Source: Sclerodactyla briareus (Eukaryota > Echinodermata > Holothuroidea > Dendrochirotida > Sclerodactylidae). Taken from it: a stretch of 64,000 nt of DNA. The notes beneath the pieces were generated by a model. The model saw only the letters and a program-made list of their open reading frames with translations, was not told the origin of the DNA and did not search any database. The stretch covers positions 434,001 to 498,000 of the forward strand of contig JAODTK010000100.1 of NCBI GenBank assembly GCA_026419785.1, in the 5' to 3' direction. Each line of letters opens with the position of its first letter. The first letter of the stretch is position 1. Both the position numbers and the translations under genes were made by a program. Below, one piece after another: positions 45,301 through 52,154 of the stretch.

Positions 45301-47553
45301 TTACCCCTATATCCTTTGACCTCACTTTCTGTTCACTCCAGATGCTCCTTCCTCAGTGATCATTGTGACCAGTTTCCTCTTAAGATCGACCACACACTCA
45401 GAGGTTAAAGCAATTTGAATCGATTGTTGACAGACTAATAGACGTATTACTTACAGACAGACAGATAGATGAATAGATTAGCGTTGCAAGATCACAATAG
45501 CTCCCCCGGCCACACATGGACTGTGGTGAGCTAAAGACCTGATTTTTTTTTCTAATCTCTCAACGATGAATTTAGGAAACTGAGTTTTGTCAAGCCTTTT
45601 GATGAAAGTCAAACTCACCCAAGAGCTATAAATTTGTGATATTTTAACAACACGAAATAATACTTGATGACTACTAGAACTTTGAATAGTATGATATATA
45701 CAAAAGCAATGAACCCCTGGCACAGGCGTGCAACTAATACTTTATTAAATAATTAAACGTAAATTATTTCTGCCTTCTTGACTATTTACGTTCAAAACTG
45801 TACAGCTGTGACAGCGTTGACATCCCTGCCCCTAGTCGATGGAATATTCATCGGCTTGAACTCTATTACTTGATGGAAAATATTGTCCCCCACTTTTCCC
45901 ACTGGTGCATGCAGATGGCCACTTCAGGTCTTTTTATTTTCATAGTCAGCTTCCAGGAATAATTCTTCTCTCAATCCACAGTTAATGACGCTGATCAAAC
46001 CCACGTTCTCCCAAAGAAGCCTCCTTCCTAAATGCTCGAAGCCAGATGATACAATCTCACGCGACTGTCGCAACGATAATTCCCTGATGACCCACATCTT
46101 CCCCCCTCCTGGATACTCGGCAAATTTGACAGGAAGATGATGATTGAGTCTGCGGGGGATGCAGCTCTTAGGAGAGACTGCCAAGAACGAGCAAAGAGAA
46201 AACACAATGACGGAGAAGAAGTTTTATTATACATCATCAATCGGCTAGGCTTGGCAATTACTGACTGAAATAATCATAGTATCCCACCTCCGCTGCTGAC
46301 CATGTGAAACAATTTTTTAAAGGAAAAGAGCACCTCCTGTCTTTTCTGGCCTTACCAGGGTAGGGATATTTCACGAGGGTTTTTTTTTTTGTGTCTGATC
46401 CGTTGAATATCATGAACAGTTTTGAAGCTGCAATTTCATGAATACTGTAATTATTTCATACTGGATCATGCACACACCAAGGCTGGGTTTTGAAGTCAAT
46501 CTCATCACATCCCCCGCAACACATTGAGGGTTCGAGGATATTATGGTTTTGTGGCTGTGACCGCCGCTGCCATCTCTGCCCCCCCTTAGGTGTTAGCACA
46601 ATTACTCTTCAATGCTTTATCTGATGAGTCTTGGTATACATGGTCTGACTTTTCAATGACATCTCACACAAAATTCTCAGCTGAACAACCATCCTAAGGG
46701 CAAAGCAACACGCAAACAGCCGTGAGAGAGTGCAAAGTACTCCATGAAAATTTTCCCATGACTCAACAACTTAGAATTTCAAAACTTATCCAGGCTTGGA
46801 TTTATTGAAAAATTACATGACTTCTCCGGTTTTCCCTGCCACAGAACCCGTCCTGAGCACAAAATCTGCACGCTGCTGTCTCGATTTTGCAGGTTCCATG
46901 CGAATATACAGAGTCAGACATTTGTTGTCTAGGCCCATGCTCTCTAACTAAGAAGTCGCCTATTATGCACCACCCCGCTACTTAAACTAGTGGTTTGTAC
47001 AGTCGGTAGAATGTCGACCTTCCACCTGGTAAGATCAGGGTTCGAATCCCCCATCAGTCAATACCCAATATGTGTACCTGTTGGCCTTCCTCGCTGGACG
47101 TTCAGCATGAGAGACTGGACAAGAAAGGGAATTTCTGTTCAGGCAGCACTGCCCCGTCATCTGACATTCACAGCAAGGATGGGCTCGGGATCGTTTTTAT
47201 TTAGCCCCCACAGCTTGCGCGTTCCCGCATCTTCCATTCGAGACTTACCGATGAGAGGGATTGGCCTGCCATCCCCGCTAGCCCTTTGGTGCTCGATAAT
47301 CCACCTTCATCCATTCATTCTGCTGTTCCTCGTCCTCCATGACAACAGCAACTATTCCCCTTGTGGTACAGCGAGATTACAAATTTGTTTTTGGCACTGG
47401 ACTTGGCATTATGTTGAAGCATGTGTGGAGAGGTGGATGGCCCTTTTGGCCCCCATGTCGAGGCGTGAACTTCTTTCTCATTGTCGTAGTATTCCAGGAC
47501 GGCAGATGAGGTCTCTGTGGCCCCCCAGATCACAAAGAACTTCTTCCCATGGT
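4853..47553 (-). CDS. IRS1: Insulin receptor substrate (IRS) adaptor gene, 12 recognised exons, 5' end missing
   Basis: IRS proteins are cytoplasmic docking adaptors. A PH domain and a PTB domain bring them to the activated insulin/IGF receptor, and phosphorylated YxxM sites then recruit PI3-kinase p85, while C-terminal tyrosines bind SHP2-type phosphatases. The exons show this layout in order on the minus strand: PH (KKFFVIWG, LEYYDNEKE, then a QQNEWMK helix end), PTB (WQVTVKSKGLG, YRLCLMAGTINLV, EMWMQVEDSVIAHNIHE), a VRPRSHSGSTSS segment, and a tail with YRPM, YMNM, YMDM, YMMM, YMYM and YMNM. It ends with NYIDVEAD and TYATIDFTKSEGLR. AG/GT splice sites flank nearly all of them; a clean 5' acceptor for the YMDM/YMMM exon was not found. 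Frame shifts occur inside several exons, most clearly PH, 24.2 kb, 10.1 kb and the last exon, often near homopolymers. I infer sequence indels, not decay. GAB/DOS adaptors are an alternative for the tail alone, but the PTB domain argues for IRS. The initiator codon and first PH strands were not found. Confidence 0.9.
6614..6816 (-). CDS. IRS1: IRS exon with YMDM and YMMM docking sites
   Basis: The exon reads SYMDMSSSTSHPHDHPSL near its start and SPSNPLAAGYMMMAPSS at its end, followed by the donor TCAG|GTGAAG. YMMM followed by a small residue and serine is a hallmark of IRS1 (GYMMMSPS). The 5' boundary is less sure: the acceptor CCCGGTACAG at 6,817 leaves a TGA in the YMDM frame just after it, so either the true acceptor is a few bases away or a base is wrong. 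Frame is otherwise clean for about 190 bp. Confidence 0.85.
7583..7840 (+). repeat. Dispersed repeat (GGGGATAT family) headed by a 20 bp palindrome
   Basis: ATTATATCCCCGCAACACTT and AAGTGTTCGGGGATATAAT are near-perfect inverted arms with almost no loop. The following sequence (CTTCATCCGATTGATCTGAAATTCAGTACACATGTCCACCCTAGTGAAA) resembles the element at 43,566. The family is also seen at 46,528 and, inverted, at 58,918-59,512. Confidence 0.65.
8380..8730 (+). repeat. Dispersed repeat, 'CTGACCCCAAAACAATAGG' family
   Basis: Carries GACCTGACCCCAAAACAATA, GGGATCATTGTAATCATTAT, CCAACCTGATTGGACCAGGC and CGCGTTAACAAGAT, all shared with the copies at 40.6-41.6 and 56.2-56.9 kb. No open frame. Confidence 0.7.
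8790..9440 (-). pseudogene. Four decayed tandem copies of the IRS YMNM exon
   Basis: Copies lie at about 9,351-9,440, 9,188-9,250, 8,960-9,050 and 8,790-8,875. The two nearest share 53 identical bases and read KYMNVAESLRNTGEWSI where the real exon reads EYMNMAGSLKASKW; the third reads EPMNLAESLKKLASGSF; the farthest is recognisable only as DNA. The GTAAGT donor of the true exon is GCGAGT or similar in the copies, and no acceptor is evident, so they are probably not spliced. The first copy shares an open frame with the real exon across the intervening DNA, so read-through is conceivable but unproven. Confidence 0.75.
9062..9108. repeat. (AT)n microsatellite
   Basis: Alternating AT interrupted by AGATAT, lying between two decayed exon copies. 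Confidence 0.95.
9560..9663 (-). CDS. IRS1: IRS exon with YMNM docking site
   Basis: The acceptor TTTGACCCAG and donor GCTA|GTAAGT bound 104 bp, open throughout: SKGRTPDTQLPIREESME, then SAEADEYMNMAGSLKA. YMNM is a PI3-kinase p85 site and also fits the GRB2 pYxN consensus. Four degenerate tandem relatives of this exon and its flank lie just downstream (8,790-9,440), none with an intact donor. Confidence 0.85.
9664..10068. other. Short IRS intron, nothing recognised
   Basis: Intron between the YMNM exon and the tyrosine-cluster exon. No repeat or gene seen. Confidence 0.5.
10069..10205 (-). CDS. IRS1: IRS exon with a tyrosine cluster (DDYVF, GSDYNN)
   Basis: The acceptor CCATTTTTTCGCAG and donor AAAAG|GTACTC bound 137 bp. 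The main frame reads IPQGPAGHSPTDGYSK, DDYVFGSDYNNGHMNSLK up to the donor. That frame has a stop near the acceptor, while the neighbouring frame there gives ESPGNLPVNRSF, so a one-base shift near a CCCC run is likely. Three tyrosines lie in acidic context typical of kinase sites. Confidence 0.72.
12425..12625 (-). repeat. tRNA-derived SINE
   Basis: Read on the minus strand, a B-box-like GGGTTCAAATCTC follows a tRNA-like head by the right distance, then comes GTGTCTCTGGGCAAGGCAACCTTC. The 'TGGGCAAGGCA' phrase is common in conserved-core tRNA SINEs of aquatic animals (family knowledge). Confidence 0.65.
13046..13150 (+). repeat. Possible tRNA-derived SINE head
   Basis: GGGTTCGAATTT is a good B box and lies about 60 bp after a weak A-box-like GATTGGATCCGGG. 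No conserved tail was found, so this may be chance. Confidence 0.3.
13545..13684 (-). CDS. IRS1: IRS exon with YRPM docking site
   Basis: The acceptor CCCATGTTTTAG and donor ACTGAG|GTAACG bound 140 bp that is open throughout: RIGATSMPAMRSASVSSG, then YRPMSVHSLVSQTST and TYTQQSTE. YRPM fits the YxxM consensus for PI3-kinase SH2 binding. The serine-rich run before it resembles the KRTHSAGTSPT region of vertebrate IRS1. The frame is clean here. Confidence 0.78.
13685..14693. other. IRS intron segment with a dispersed repeat
   Basis: Mostly unremarkable. At about 14,400-14,640 two units of the GACCT/CATATGAGC..CCAAGTATGA dispersed family are visible in plus orientation. Confidence 0.5.
14400..14640 (+). 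repeat. Dispersed repeat, 'CCAAGTATGA' family
   Basis: Phrases TGCCAAGTATGAGACC, ATCATGTTAACAAGAGTTTT and CAAGTATGACCTTTG recur here and match copies at 41.0-41.5 and 56.2-56.8 kb. More diverged than those. Confidence 0.5.
14695..15880. mobile_element. Non-autonomous TIR element, copy 1
   Basis: Begins TGTCTTGCCTGG and ends CAGGTGAGACA, imperfect inverted termini of about 11 bp. Inside are stretches shared with the copy at 52,155-53,111: AGTGACCAATTTCAAATTC, ACGCTGAAAATCTAATCATTC, TTATGCAAATTA and a CA-rich tract just before the 3' end. No transposase frame. Target-site duplications are not evident. Confidence 0.6.
15895..16055 (+). repeat. Short dispersed repeat, member of a pair with 18,870-19,030
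   Basis: GCCTGAGGTTCAATAGGCAAAATTCCAATT here corresponds to GCCTGGAGGTTCAATAGGTAAAATTCAAATT near 18,920, with similar sequence on both sides. It immediately follows the 3' end of the TIR element. Confidence 0.6.
16185..16263 (-). CDS. IRS1: IRS exon: proline/serine-rich linker
   Basis: The acceptor CACCCTCTCTGACAG and donor GAGAG|GTGAGG bound 79 bp with only one frame open from end to end: SSSPIANSDPPYSEW then SPILRGTGHE. It has no strong family match, which is usual for this part of IRS proteins. Strand, order and two good splice sites support it. Confidence 0.55.
17405..17760 (-). repeat. tRNA-derived SINE, family shared with 34,735-35,090
   Basis: On the minus strand: a tRNA-like head GAGTGGTTGGCACAGTTG, B box GGGGTTCAAACG, then the body, ending in ACAATAGGTGCAGTATCCAGG and TTTGCTGGGCCTTGAATA. 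The same end sequence closes the element at 34.74 kb. Confidence 0.75.
18870..19030 (+). repeat. Short dispersed repeat, second member of the 15,895 pair
   Basis: Shares GGTTCAATAGG(C/T)AAAATTC and flanking sequence with 15,895-16,055 at moderate identity. Confidence 0.6.
21509..21677 (-). CDS. Possible IRS exon (EDELPDFSM)
   Basis: An acceptor ATGTACTGCAG and a weak donor AT|GTATAT bound an open stretch on the gene strand, in the position expected between the linker exons. It contains SSNPEDELPDFSMY, which loosely resembles the EEELSNYICM site of IRS1 but with phenylalanine in place of the tyrosine. The rest (KWWRLCRYIPP) has no family match. It could equally be a chance open frame. Confidence 0.3.
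22347..22422 (-). CDS. IRS1: IRS exon: serine-rich linker
   Basis: The acceptor TCTTCCCCCTCTAG and donor AAAG|GTATTG bound 76 bp just 75 bp downstream of the SDGGF exon. The natural serine-rich frame reads SSRGSSDPRTSSEG, then APPLRDSGSPK. Its phase does not match the donor phase of the previous exon by one base, which suggests either an indel or a slightly different splice point. Without the neighbours this piece would not be recognisable as IRS. Confidence 0.6.
22498..22585 (-). CDS. IRS1: IRS exon: linker with SDGGF motif
   Basis: The acceptor CTCCTCTCCATCAG and donor ACGAG|GTAAGG bound 88 bp, open in one frame. It contains SPLRISTFSDGGFSR; vertebrate IRS1 has a SPSDGGFISSDE stretch at the same place in the protein order. 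The exon belongs to the low-conservation region between PTB and the first YxxM sites, so the assignment rests on the motif, splice sites, strand and order. Confidence 0.7.
22586..24174. other. IRS intron with a degenerate local repeat
   Basis: From about 23,300 to 23,920 a phrase TATTCATCATGGGA(G/A)CA..AAACC(A/T)ACCA..TTTGAA..CTGACC recurs at about 23,427, 23,683 and 23,861, so a 180-256 bp unit is repeated three times with strong divergence. No gene recognised. Confidence 0.5.
24175..24325 (-). CDS. IRS1: IRS exon: post-PTB RPRS serine-rich segment
   Basis: The acceptor CATCCATTTTTCAG and donor GCG|GTGAGA bound 151 bp, GC-rich compared with its surroundings. One frame reads HSEDVRPRSHSGSTSSIA, which resembles the IRS segment that directly follows the PTB domain (EFRPRSKSQSSS). 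A second frame continues FPRRSSTNSW, like the family's RRSRTES. The phase handed on by the PTB exon opens in a third frame and would need one indel to reach RPRS. These serines are the region where IRS proteins are negatively regulated and bound by 14-3-3; that role is family knowledge, not visible here. Confidence 0.8.
24326..26129. other. IRS intron, part before the satellite
   Basis: Holds the SINE at 24,540-24,815 and a run of 21 G at 26,064-26,084 just before the satellite. Open frames at 24,847-25,149 and 25,483-25,725 match no family. Confidence 0.5.
24540..24815 (+). repeat. tRNA-derived SINE
   Basis: A-box-like TGGTAGACTAGTGGGG, B box TGTGGGTTCGAGCACC, a polymorphic middle, and a 3' tail TGGAAAGCGCTTTATCAAAACGTAAGATATT. 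The 'AAGCGCTTT' tail is a recurrent SINE/L2-type 3' end (family knowledge). Confidence 0.75.
27343..28542. repeat. 1,200 bp block, identical to 30,119-31,318 (copy 1)
   Basis: Every stretch that I compared matches the block 2,776 bp downstream, including a run of exactly 20 T (27,589-27,608). The match ends abruptly on both sides within otherwise divergent satellite. Confidence 0.9.
30119..31318. repeat. 1,200 bp block, identical to 27,343-28,542 (copy 2)
   Basis: Second member of the identical pair; the T run is at 30,365-30,384. The offset equals three higher-order units. Confidence 0.9.
31641..34734. other. IRS intron, part after the satellite
   Basis: No gene recognised. A phrase of the dispersed GACCT/CCTGAT family is near 32,380-32,470. 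A minus-strand open frame of 139 codons at 33,027-33,446 has no family match. Confidence 0.45.
34735..35090 (-). repeat. tRNA-derived SINE, family shared with 17,405-17,760
   Basis: On the minus strand: TGTAGAGGTCGGCCTCCACC, B-box-like GGGGTTCTCATCC, GGTCGGCTCATACCAAAG, and the end ACAATAAGGTGCAGTATCCAGG followed by TTGCTGAGCCTTGAAAATA. Head and end both match the copy at 17.4 kb. It ends only about 40 bp from the PTB exon donor. Confidence 0.75.
35127..35263 (-). CDS. IRS1: IRS exon: C-terminal half of the PTB domain
   Basis: The acceptor TTTCGGTCAG and donor CTCAA|GTAAGT bound 137 bp. The phase carried over from the preceding PTB exon gives an open frame ending REVGRQPSPIWEMWMQ, then VEDSVIAHNIHEATL. 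The family counterpart is EVGRSAVTGPGE(L/F)WMQVDDSVVAQNMHETIL. The first third is less convincing: a neighbouring frame gives ANRLFLL, closer to the family's SENFFF, so a one-base indel before EVGR is likely. The long following intron contains the satellite array. Confidence 0.93.
35264..37651. other. IRS intron inside the PTB domain
   Basis: Contains the tandem region at 36,780-37,220. A splice-bounded open stretch at 35,657-35,733 is discussed under rejected items. Otherwise unremarkable AT-rich sequence. Confidence 0.5.
36780..37220. repeat. Short tandem repeat, ~20 bp TACA-rich unit
   Basis: Variants of CTACAAGTATACTGTACATC recur many times from about 37,020 to 37,220, with looser forms from 36,780. 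The unit resembles a two-fold symmetric GTATAC-centred sequence. Confidence 0.75.
37652..37791 (-). CDS. IRS1: IRS exon: N-terminal half of the PTB domain
   Basis: A strong acceptor (a run of T then GCAG) and a perfect donor CCT|GTAAGT bound a 140 bp exon that is open without a break. It reads HIWQVTVKSKGLGSSQNL, then SGNYRLCLMAGTINLVRMN and ends NADNGDLKFP. The family pattern is VWQV.VKPKGLG..KNL.G.YRLCL...TI..VKLN, so residue-for-residue agreement is high. This exon is the single best proof of IRS identity because GAB and DOS adaptors have no PTB domain. It ends in phase 0. Confidence 0.95.
39293..39344. repeat. (AT)n microsatellite
   Basis: About 50 bp of near-perfect AT alternation. Confidence 0.95.
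40600..41560 (+). repeat. Dispersed repeat, longest copy of the 'CTGACCCCAAAACAATAGG' family
   Basis: Three or more successive units each carry TTCAGACTTTGACCT, GACCTGACCCCAAAACAATAGG, a TGTACTC(A/T) phrase and CCAAGTATGAGC. The unit is 250-330 bp. It also includes CATCACGATAGCTCAACCAGCATAG and AGGCTTAGTGATT phrases shared with about 8,050 and 56,520. No open frame. Confidence 0.75.
42076..42099. repeat. Poly-T run of 24
   Basis: Uninterrupted T24. It could be the 3' end of a retroposed element on the minus strand, but no body was recognised. Confidence 0.9.
43566..44470 (+). repeat. GGGGATATTATGG dispersed element, copy B
   Basis: Starts GGGGATATTATGGTTTGGC, then GCCGTCTCTGCCGCATCCGCC. Later it has a repeated block around GAACGAAACTTGGTGG(G/A), ATCCCG(G/A)AAAATGTGGAGGTCATT and CAAGGTCATC at about 110 bp spacing. 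The same order of blocks occurs in inverted orientation at 58,918-59,512. Confidence 0.8.
44810..45340 (+). repeat. Three-unit repeat (CATTTTGCAGTTTTTTGCAAATGG)
   Basis: Units at about 44,830-45,000, 45,000-45,150 and 45,150-45,310 share GCATTTTG(C/A)(A/C)GTT, TGGCCAAAATGA(C/A)CCTA and a CATCC(A/G)(A/T)TTCAACTG-like phrase. Related in style to the CTGACCCC dispersed family but not clearly the same. Confidence 0.6.
46528..46680 (+). repeat. GGGGATATTATGG dispersed element, truncated copy
   Basis: GGATATTATGGTTTTGTGGC, then GCCGCTGCCATCTCTGCC and AATTACTCTTCAATGCTTTATC parallel the first ~150 bp of the 43,566 copy, then similarity stops. Confidence 0.65.
46985..47160 (+). repeat. tRNA-derived SINE head
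   Basis: TGTACAGTCGGTAGAATGTCG (A-box region) and GGGTTCGAATCCC (canonical B box) are correctly spaced, followed by a body with CTCGCTGGACGTTCAGCATGAG, similar to TGCTGGACGCTCAGTG in the 17.4 kb SINE. It lies in the first recognised IRS intron on the opposite strand. Confidence 0.7.
47305..47553 (-). CDS. IRS1: IRS exon: PH domain (middle and C-terminal part)
   Basis: The acceptor TTCCAATTGCAG precedes the exon and the donor AAG|GTGGAT ends it. The first frame reads HGKKFFVIWG, then SSAVLEYYDNEKEV, which matches the IRS PH pattern HKRFFVL...RLEYYENEKKW. Further on come SSAKNKFVISLYHKG (family: DSKNKHLVALYTRDE) and, in another frame, IVAVVMEDEEQQNEWMK, the C-terminal PH helix with its conserved tryptophan. 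Between LEYY and NKF the family-like residues (AIHLS, TCFNI) lie in other frames, so at least three one-base shifts interrupt this 249 bp exon. The strand beyond KKFF at the N-terminal side of the PH domain must be on an earlier exon. Confidence 0.88.
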
Positions 47554-50500
47554 CTGCAATTGGAAGAATAATTGAAAGTTGTCAATCCTGCAAATAGTAA
47601 TAATGACTGAAGGGAGGAGAGACTTACTGTAGCTCAGGGACGTGGGGGTGGCGCCCAGATTGGGGAATGGTAACCCTGAGTTAAATTCATAATAGGCTGG
47701 TTGTATCATCTGTAGCATTTGAAAAATGTCGAGAGAGCAAGCTCAAGGGGTGGTGAACTTTTTGGGTTGCCAGACTGGGACGGGAACAGGGGAGTATGAT
47801 AGAGTTAGGTACCAACTTATGTATAAAGAGCTGAAGTCGAGCATATTCGGATGCTAGGTTGGGAAGAGAGTGAGAACAAAAGGTAAGCCAGGTGAGTGGA
47901 ATGCGAGTGAGTTGCTCAGCCCTCTAGCCTGCTAAAGCAGAGGATATGGAGAAGCCGTTCCTAAAATAGAGGGGGCTATCGCTCTTTAGTATATACCATG
48001 GTCCAATATCACCAACATATCGCCTACAGAACTTCGTTTGACAAATCCCAAAAAATTTGGATTTTGCTCATTATGATTCAGTGACGTAGATGTCAGTCAC
48101 AGTACACACGGGCGTTGATTGGATGGGAGAACCCTGAACAGATTCCGTGGAAAATTGCCCCAATTTAGGTCATGAATATTTACATAAGACTTCAATAACC
48201 TTTCACCACCCGAAAATGATAATTTATCGAAGTAATGTGCATTGAAGCCTATAAAATTGTACCGAAGCCACGGTTTCGGCTATGGCGCAGGCATATGGCG
48301 GCTTGTTTGGTATCGCCGCAGACGTTCAGAAAACTATGAATCCTTCAATGGGGCAGAATAAAGAAGAATATCCTCTAAAACTTGGTTGGTCATGCCAAAC
48401 TGGTTGGCGGCTTCTAAACCAATCGCCAGATCAGATCAATAGAGTACTTTTCCAGCAGGGCATGGCCGTTTCCCTTCTTTAGTAAAAGAGAGAATCTCCG
48501 TTGCAACAATCACTTACGTTTGCAAGCACCGCCCCATAGTCCCGCCCATGGTGAGTTTGACAGCGAGCGGAACGAGTCGCACAGGCGTTTTTAGCAAATA
48601 ACCGATTGGTTAAAGGGTCATCCTGCACATATGAGTGAATGAGGCTGATGCTATCAACGCCTGTTTTCAACGGCTACTCGCCTACATGCTCAATTTAGGC
48701 GGCCAAATTGGGGAAGAAACTTCCAGCCAACAGTTAGGATTGTGACAGAGAAGGTTGGCACGAGATAAGCCTGGTGTTTGAAATGTGTTGAGAAAGCTCA
48801 GGGTCTTGCATTTTCTGGTTGCACACAAAATTTCAGCATGAGGGCATACTGTACACGAGTTGCAGACTGACACATACAAGACAAAGCAACCACTATGTCT
48901 ATCCATGACTGGTCAAAGTTCAGGCAGGACAAATATGATGGGATAGTTGCCGAACAAAGGATCAAAAGTTGTTCAAGGCCTGGGAAGGGTGAACATATAG
49001 TAATAGATGCCACACTTTTTATCAACTGTGAATCCTCTACCAGGTACACAGTACATGGAAACAGTTTGTTTTTTTCCGGCATTTCAACGATGATTGGGGT
49101 TGTCAACACCACAGAAAGCACCAGGTCACTCAAGACTACAGAGTACAGACAGCAACAATGACAGCTAATGGCCTACCCCTTGTTTTCCCTGTGCCCAGCC
49201 TTTTATATGCTAATCCTTCAGCTTGAGGCTGAGGCAACATGAACCTTTTCAAAGTCTTGACAGAAGTACAATATATAGTTGTTGTTTTTTCAACAGTGTA
49301 TGAGGCAGGGCAAGCCCTGTAACTGCCCCACAATGTAAGGCAACCAACCCCCATGTACAAGAGACCAAGGAAGAGAAAAAAGATCAGCTTGTTGTTTGAT
49401 TCTACTTCTGAAGTTAGAAGGAGGTAAAAGGGTTAAAGGAGGTAAAAGAGAACACAATCCTGGGGAGTCACATTAATGGACAAGAAAGCAAAGAAACGAG
49501 AGATCATGTAGCGTCTGAAATAGTGCCAGATGGCAGCCACCTGTGCAATTTGAGGAGGGATCGTAGAAACCGTATGCCTTCAATAGTTTTTTGTACAAAC
49601 TGACTGCTACGCACCTCCAAAAGTGTGTAGAAATCGTGCTACACCAGATATTTCGAACGCTGAATGCTAGTAGGTTTCAGTCGACAGTGAGTGAGGCACT
49701 ACCGAAAGAGTGGAAAAAAAAGAGAATCGAGTTGGGCGAGTACTCCATACAAAGGATGACATCTTCGAAGTTCAGAGGAGCACTGGCTAAGAAAGTACAG
49801 TATGGGTAGACAAGACAGGTATAGGATTTACAAATCTGAATCTTCTTCTCTGACCTATCAAGGGCGCTGAGAGATGATGGTGACTGGTGAGGCCCAAGGG
49901 CCACAGGCCCTGTCTGAAAGTTGGGGGAGGGGGGGTCAAGAGCAATTTTTTTTTTTGGGGGGGTCCGAAGCAGTGATGGGAAACATTCCGTGTGTGAAAA
50001 AATCTTTATGTATGAAGGCCTTCCCAAAAGTTGGGGGGGGTCATGACCCCTCGGACCCTCCTAGTGGCCATATTCTGTTAGGGAGGGACTCAGGGCAATT
50101 GTGAGGCAGAAGTAGCTGATGTGGGATAAAGTACCTTCTGGCACAAAATGTAATTCTCAACTTCTTGGAAGCATTGGTGTGGTAAGGAGAGTTTCCCTGC
50201 AAGAACAAATTATTGGTATTCATACGGACGCAAGAATCGTCCAAGGAGAAGCCGACTGCAGAGAAATTTTAGTATGAGTCAGCCATTGGGAGAACAGGTT
50301 CAATGGAATCCTGCCAACCAGACAAGAAGCATAGTTTTGGAACCAAAAAATTATTCAGAAGGTAACCATCAGATTAGCCTGCCTGATCACCAAATTGAGA
50401 CAACGACTAGAATTCTAACCCCAGATTCATCTCGAGTGAAGAAAAATCCACCACCTCATCCCAATCCCTCCAGACAAAGCCTCACCGGAAATATTATGAC

Positions 50501-50999
50501 AACACCGAGGTCACAGAATTACAGCCAATTACATGGCTTTCTAATATATTTAACCTTTTATAGATGCATCTGGCGGGTTATGAGACTCTTCATATGATTC
50601 TCTAGATTTGTATCAGGAGACATCTGTTTGTGCAGGTGGCTAAATTCCAAATATTGACATCCCTGACTTAAGCCCAGCTTAGGTTCCCCGCTCAGACTGC
50701 AGTGTGAATACTTACTGGTACATTTCAACATACGCTGAAAACATCTGTTTGGCGCTTCTTGGGTTACAAAAATTCACACAATGCAGTGGGTCACTCTTAG
50801 TCTAGATTTTGGGGAGTACGAAGAAGTTTGTGGATTGTGGAGGTACCCCACCTTGAGCTCACTTGGATCCTAATCACCCATATTTTTTCCTGTTAAAAAG
50901 ATATATGAAACAAAATTTTTTGATTGTATACTGTACAACTGCACAAGAAATAATTTACAAACCTATCACTTGTAGATATTCTAAAGACAACACACAACC
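47554..50999. other. Upstream of the PH exon: 5' part of the IRS gene or flank
   Basis: The missing PH start, 5' UTR and promoter should lie here or further up. One candidate piece is 47,642-47,708 (minus), which ends in a good GTAAGT donor and whose phase joins the PH exon, but its translation lacks the basic GYLKK-like strand. Another donor-like site (CAAAC|GTAAGTG) follows a short ATG-containing open stretch near 48,530-48,560. Neither is strong enough to call. Confidence 0.4.
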
Positions 51000-51330
51000 A
51001 CACGTAGGTAGCTCGGTTGGTAGGTTTCAGACTGGTGGAACGACATGTTGTGAATTTGAATCCGAAAGACCGATCAACTTTTCCGTTGTCCCCTTGGTCA
51101 AGGTACCTTGTCCCTCCATTTCTTCACCTCACCCAGGCTTGATAATTTGTGAACCTTTGAGGAATTTGGTTACATCTGCACTCAAAATAGCACAACTTAT
51201 ACTCCTCATCCCGGATTCGGTCGGAGAACGTGCCGGTTCCTGTGATTTTCGGGTAATAACTGTAACGGCTTTGGGAACGTCTACAACATTGGAGAGTGCT
51301 ATATATCATAATGCAATTATTATTATGTAA
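51000..51330 (+). repeat. tRNA-derived SINE
   Basis: TAGGTAGCTCGGTTGGTAGG (A box), TTTGAATCCGAAAG (B box), CCCTTGGTCAAGGTACCTTGTCCC and a tail GGAGAGTGCTATATATCATAATGCAATTATTATTATG. Head, 'GGTCAAGGTACCTTG' core and ATT-rich tail are all in the order of a conserved-core tRNA SINE. Confidence 0.8.
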
Positions 51331-52154
51331 GTCCCTTTGGAATTGACATTGACCCACAATTTGGCCCATGCCCGTGGGTAATGGGGGAATGCGTCGTACA
51401 TTGACGAGTGTACTAGGATGACCCACATAGAAATTTGCAATGTGTCGTAGGAGTGATTCTTAACTGGCAGCGCATACACTACCCCTTGCTTAGGCACACT
51501 ACTCCTGCCTAAGTGGATGGAACAAAATTTGCAAGTTGACTCAGCAGGGCTATCTAACCCTGCAAATCCAGGGGCTCCTAAGACGGAGGACCCTTGAACC
51601 ACAATGTGACATTCCAGTATTGGTTTGTGGTGCCCCCACTCGATGAGAACGTCTGGGTTGGGTGGCTAATAAAAGGAGTTTCACCCGATCTACATGAAAA
51701 ACGCGTCCTGTGTTGACTAGATTCTATTTCGCTCTTTCGGCTTCCTGATTATGTAGAGCCATGCCCATGACACATACCCTTTTGTTTTTTTCTTTCAAGA
51801 GCCAGACTTGACTAATGTGGCGAACCGTCGTTGAGCTGCTTGAATTGTTGTTGGCCTTTGTTGCTCCATGGTGACAGCCCTACCGCAAAACCCCAGGGTG
51901 ATGAATATGGTGTCAATGATTCCCTCACATCAGACCATGAGTGGGCAACGAGATGGTTACATTGGATCTGTATACCGGTCTTCGAGATATCTTCGTCGGA
52001 CATGCCGCAGGATCTGAGAAGGGAGACACAACAGGATCAATTGCACCTTTGATCTGAGAACATCAATAAATGAGACCCACTAACCTACGTGTCTGTAGAC
52101 ATTAGGGTAGTTATTTGAACCCCGCAGATCTCAATACAGGGCGATTGTCCCCAG

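Larger units (their letters stand above)
37792..47304. other. Long IRS intron between PH and PTB exons
   Basis: No further gene seen. It contains an AT microsatellite (39,293-39,344), a run of 13 G (39,372-39,384), a large dispersed repeat (40,600-41,560), 24 T at 42,076-42,099, the GGGGATAT element (43,566-44,470), a three-unit repeat (44,810-45,340) and a SINE head (46,985-47,160). IRS proteins have a linker of about 45 residues between PH and PTB, so one small exon is probably hidden here. Confidence 0.5.

Noticed and set aside
46990-47571. 193-codon plus-strand open frame, the longest in the window
   Set aside because: It is the antisense of the IRS PH exon joined to a SINE head; the minus strand gives clear PH motifs and the plus frame resembles nothing.
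47642-47708. Candidate first PH exon on the minus strand
   Set aside because: The donor and phase fit, but the peptide (GATPTSLSY) lacks the basic GYL(K/R)K-like strand expected at a PH start.
49591-49809. Plus frame with LPKEWKKKRIELGEYS
   Set aside because: Charged residues look protein-like, but there is no start context, splice site or known family.
50863-51330. 155-codon plus frame
   Set aside because: Most of it lies in the SINE at 51.0-51.3 kb.
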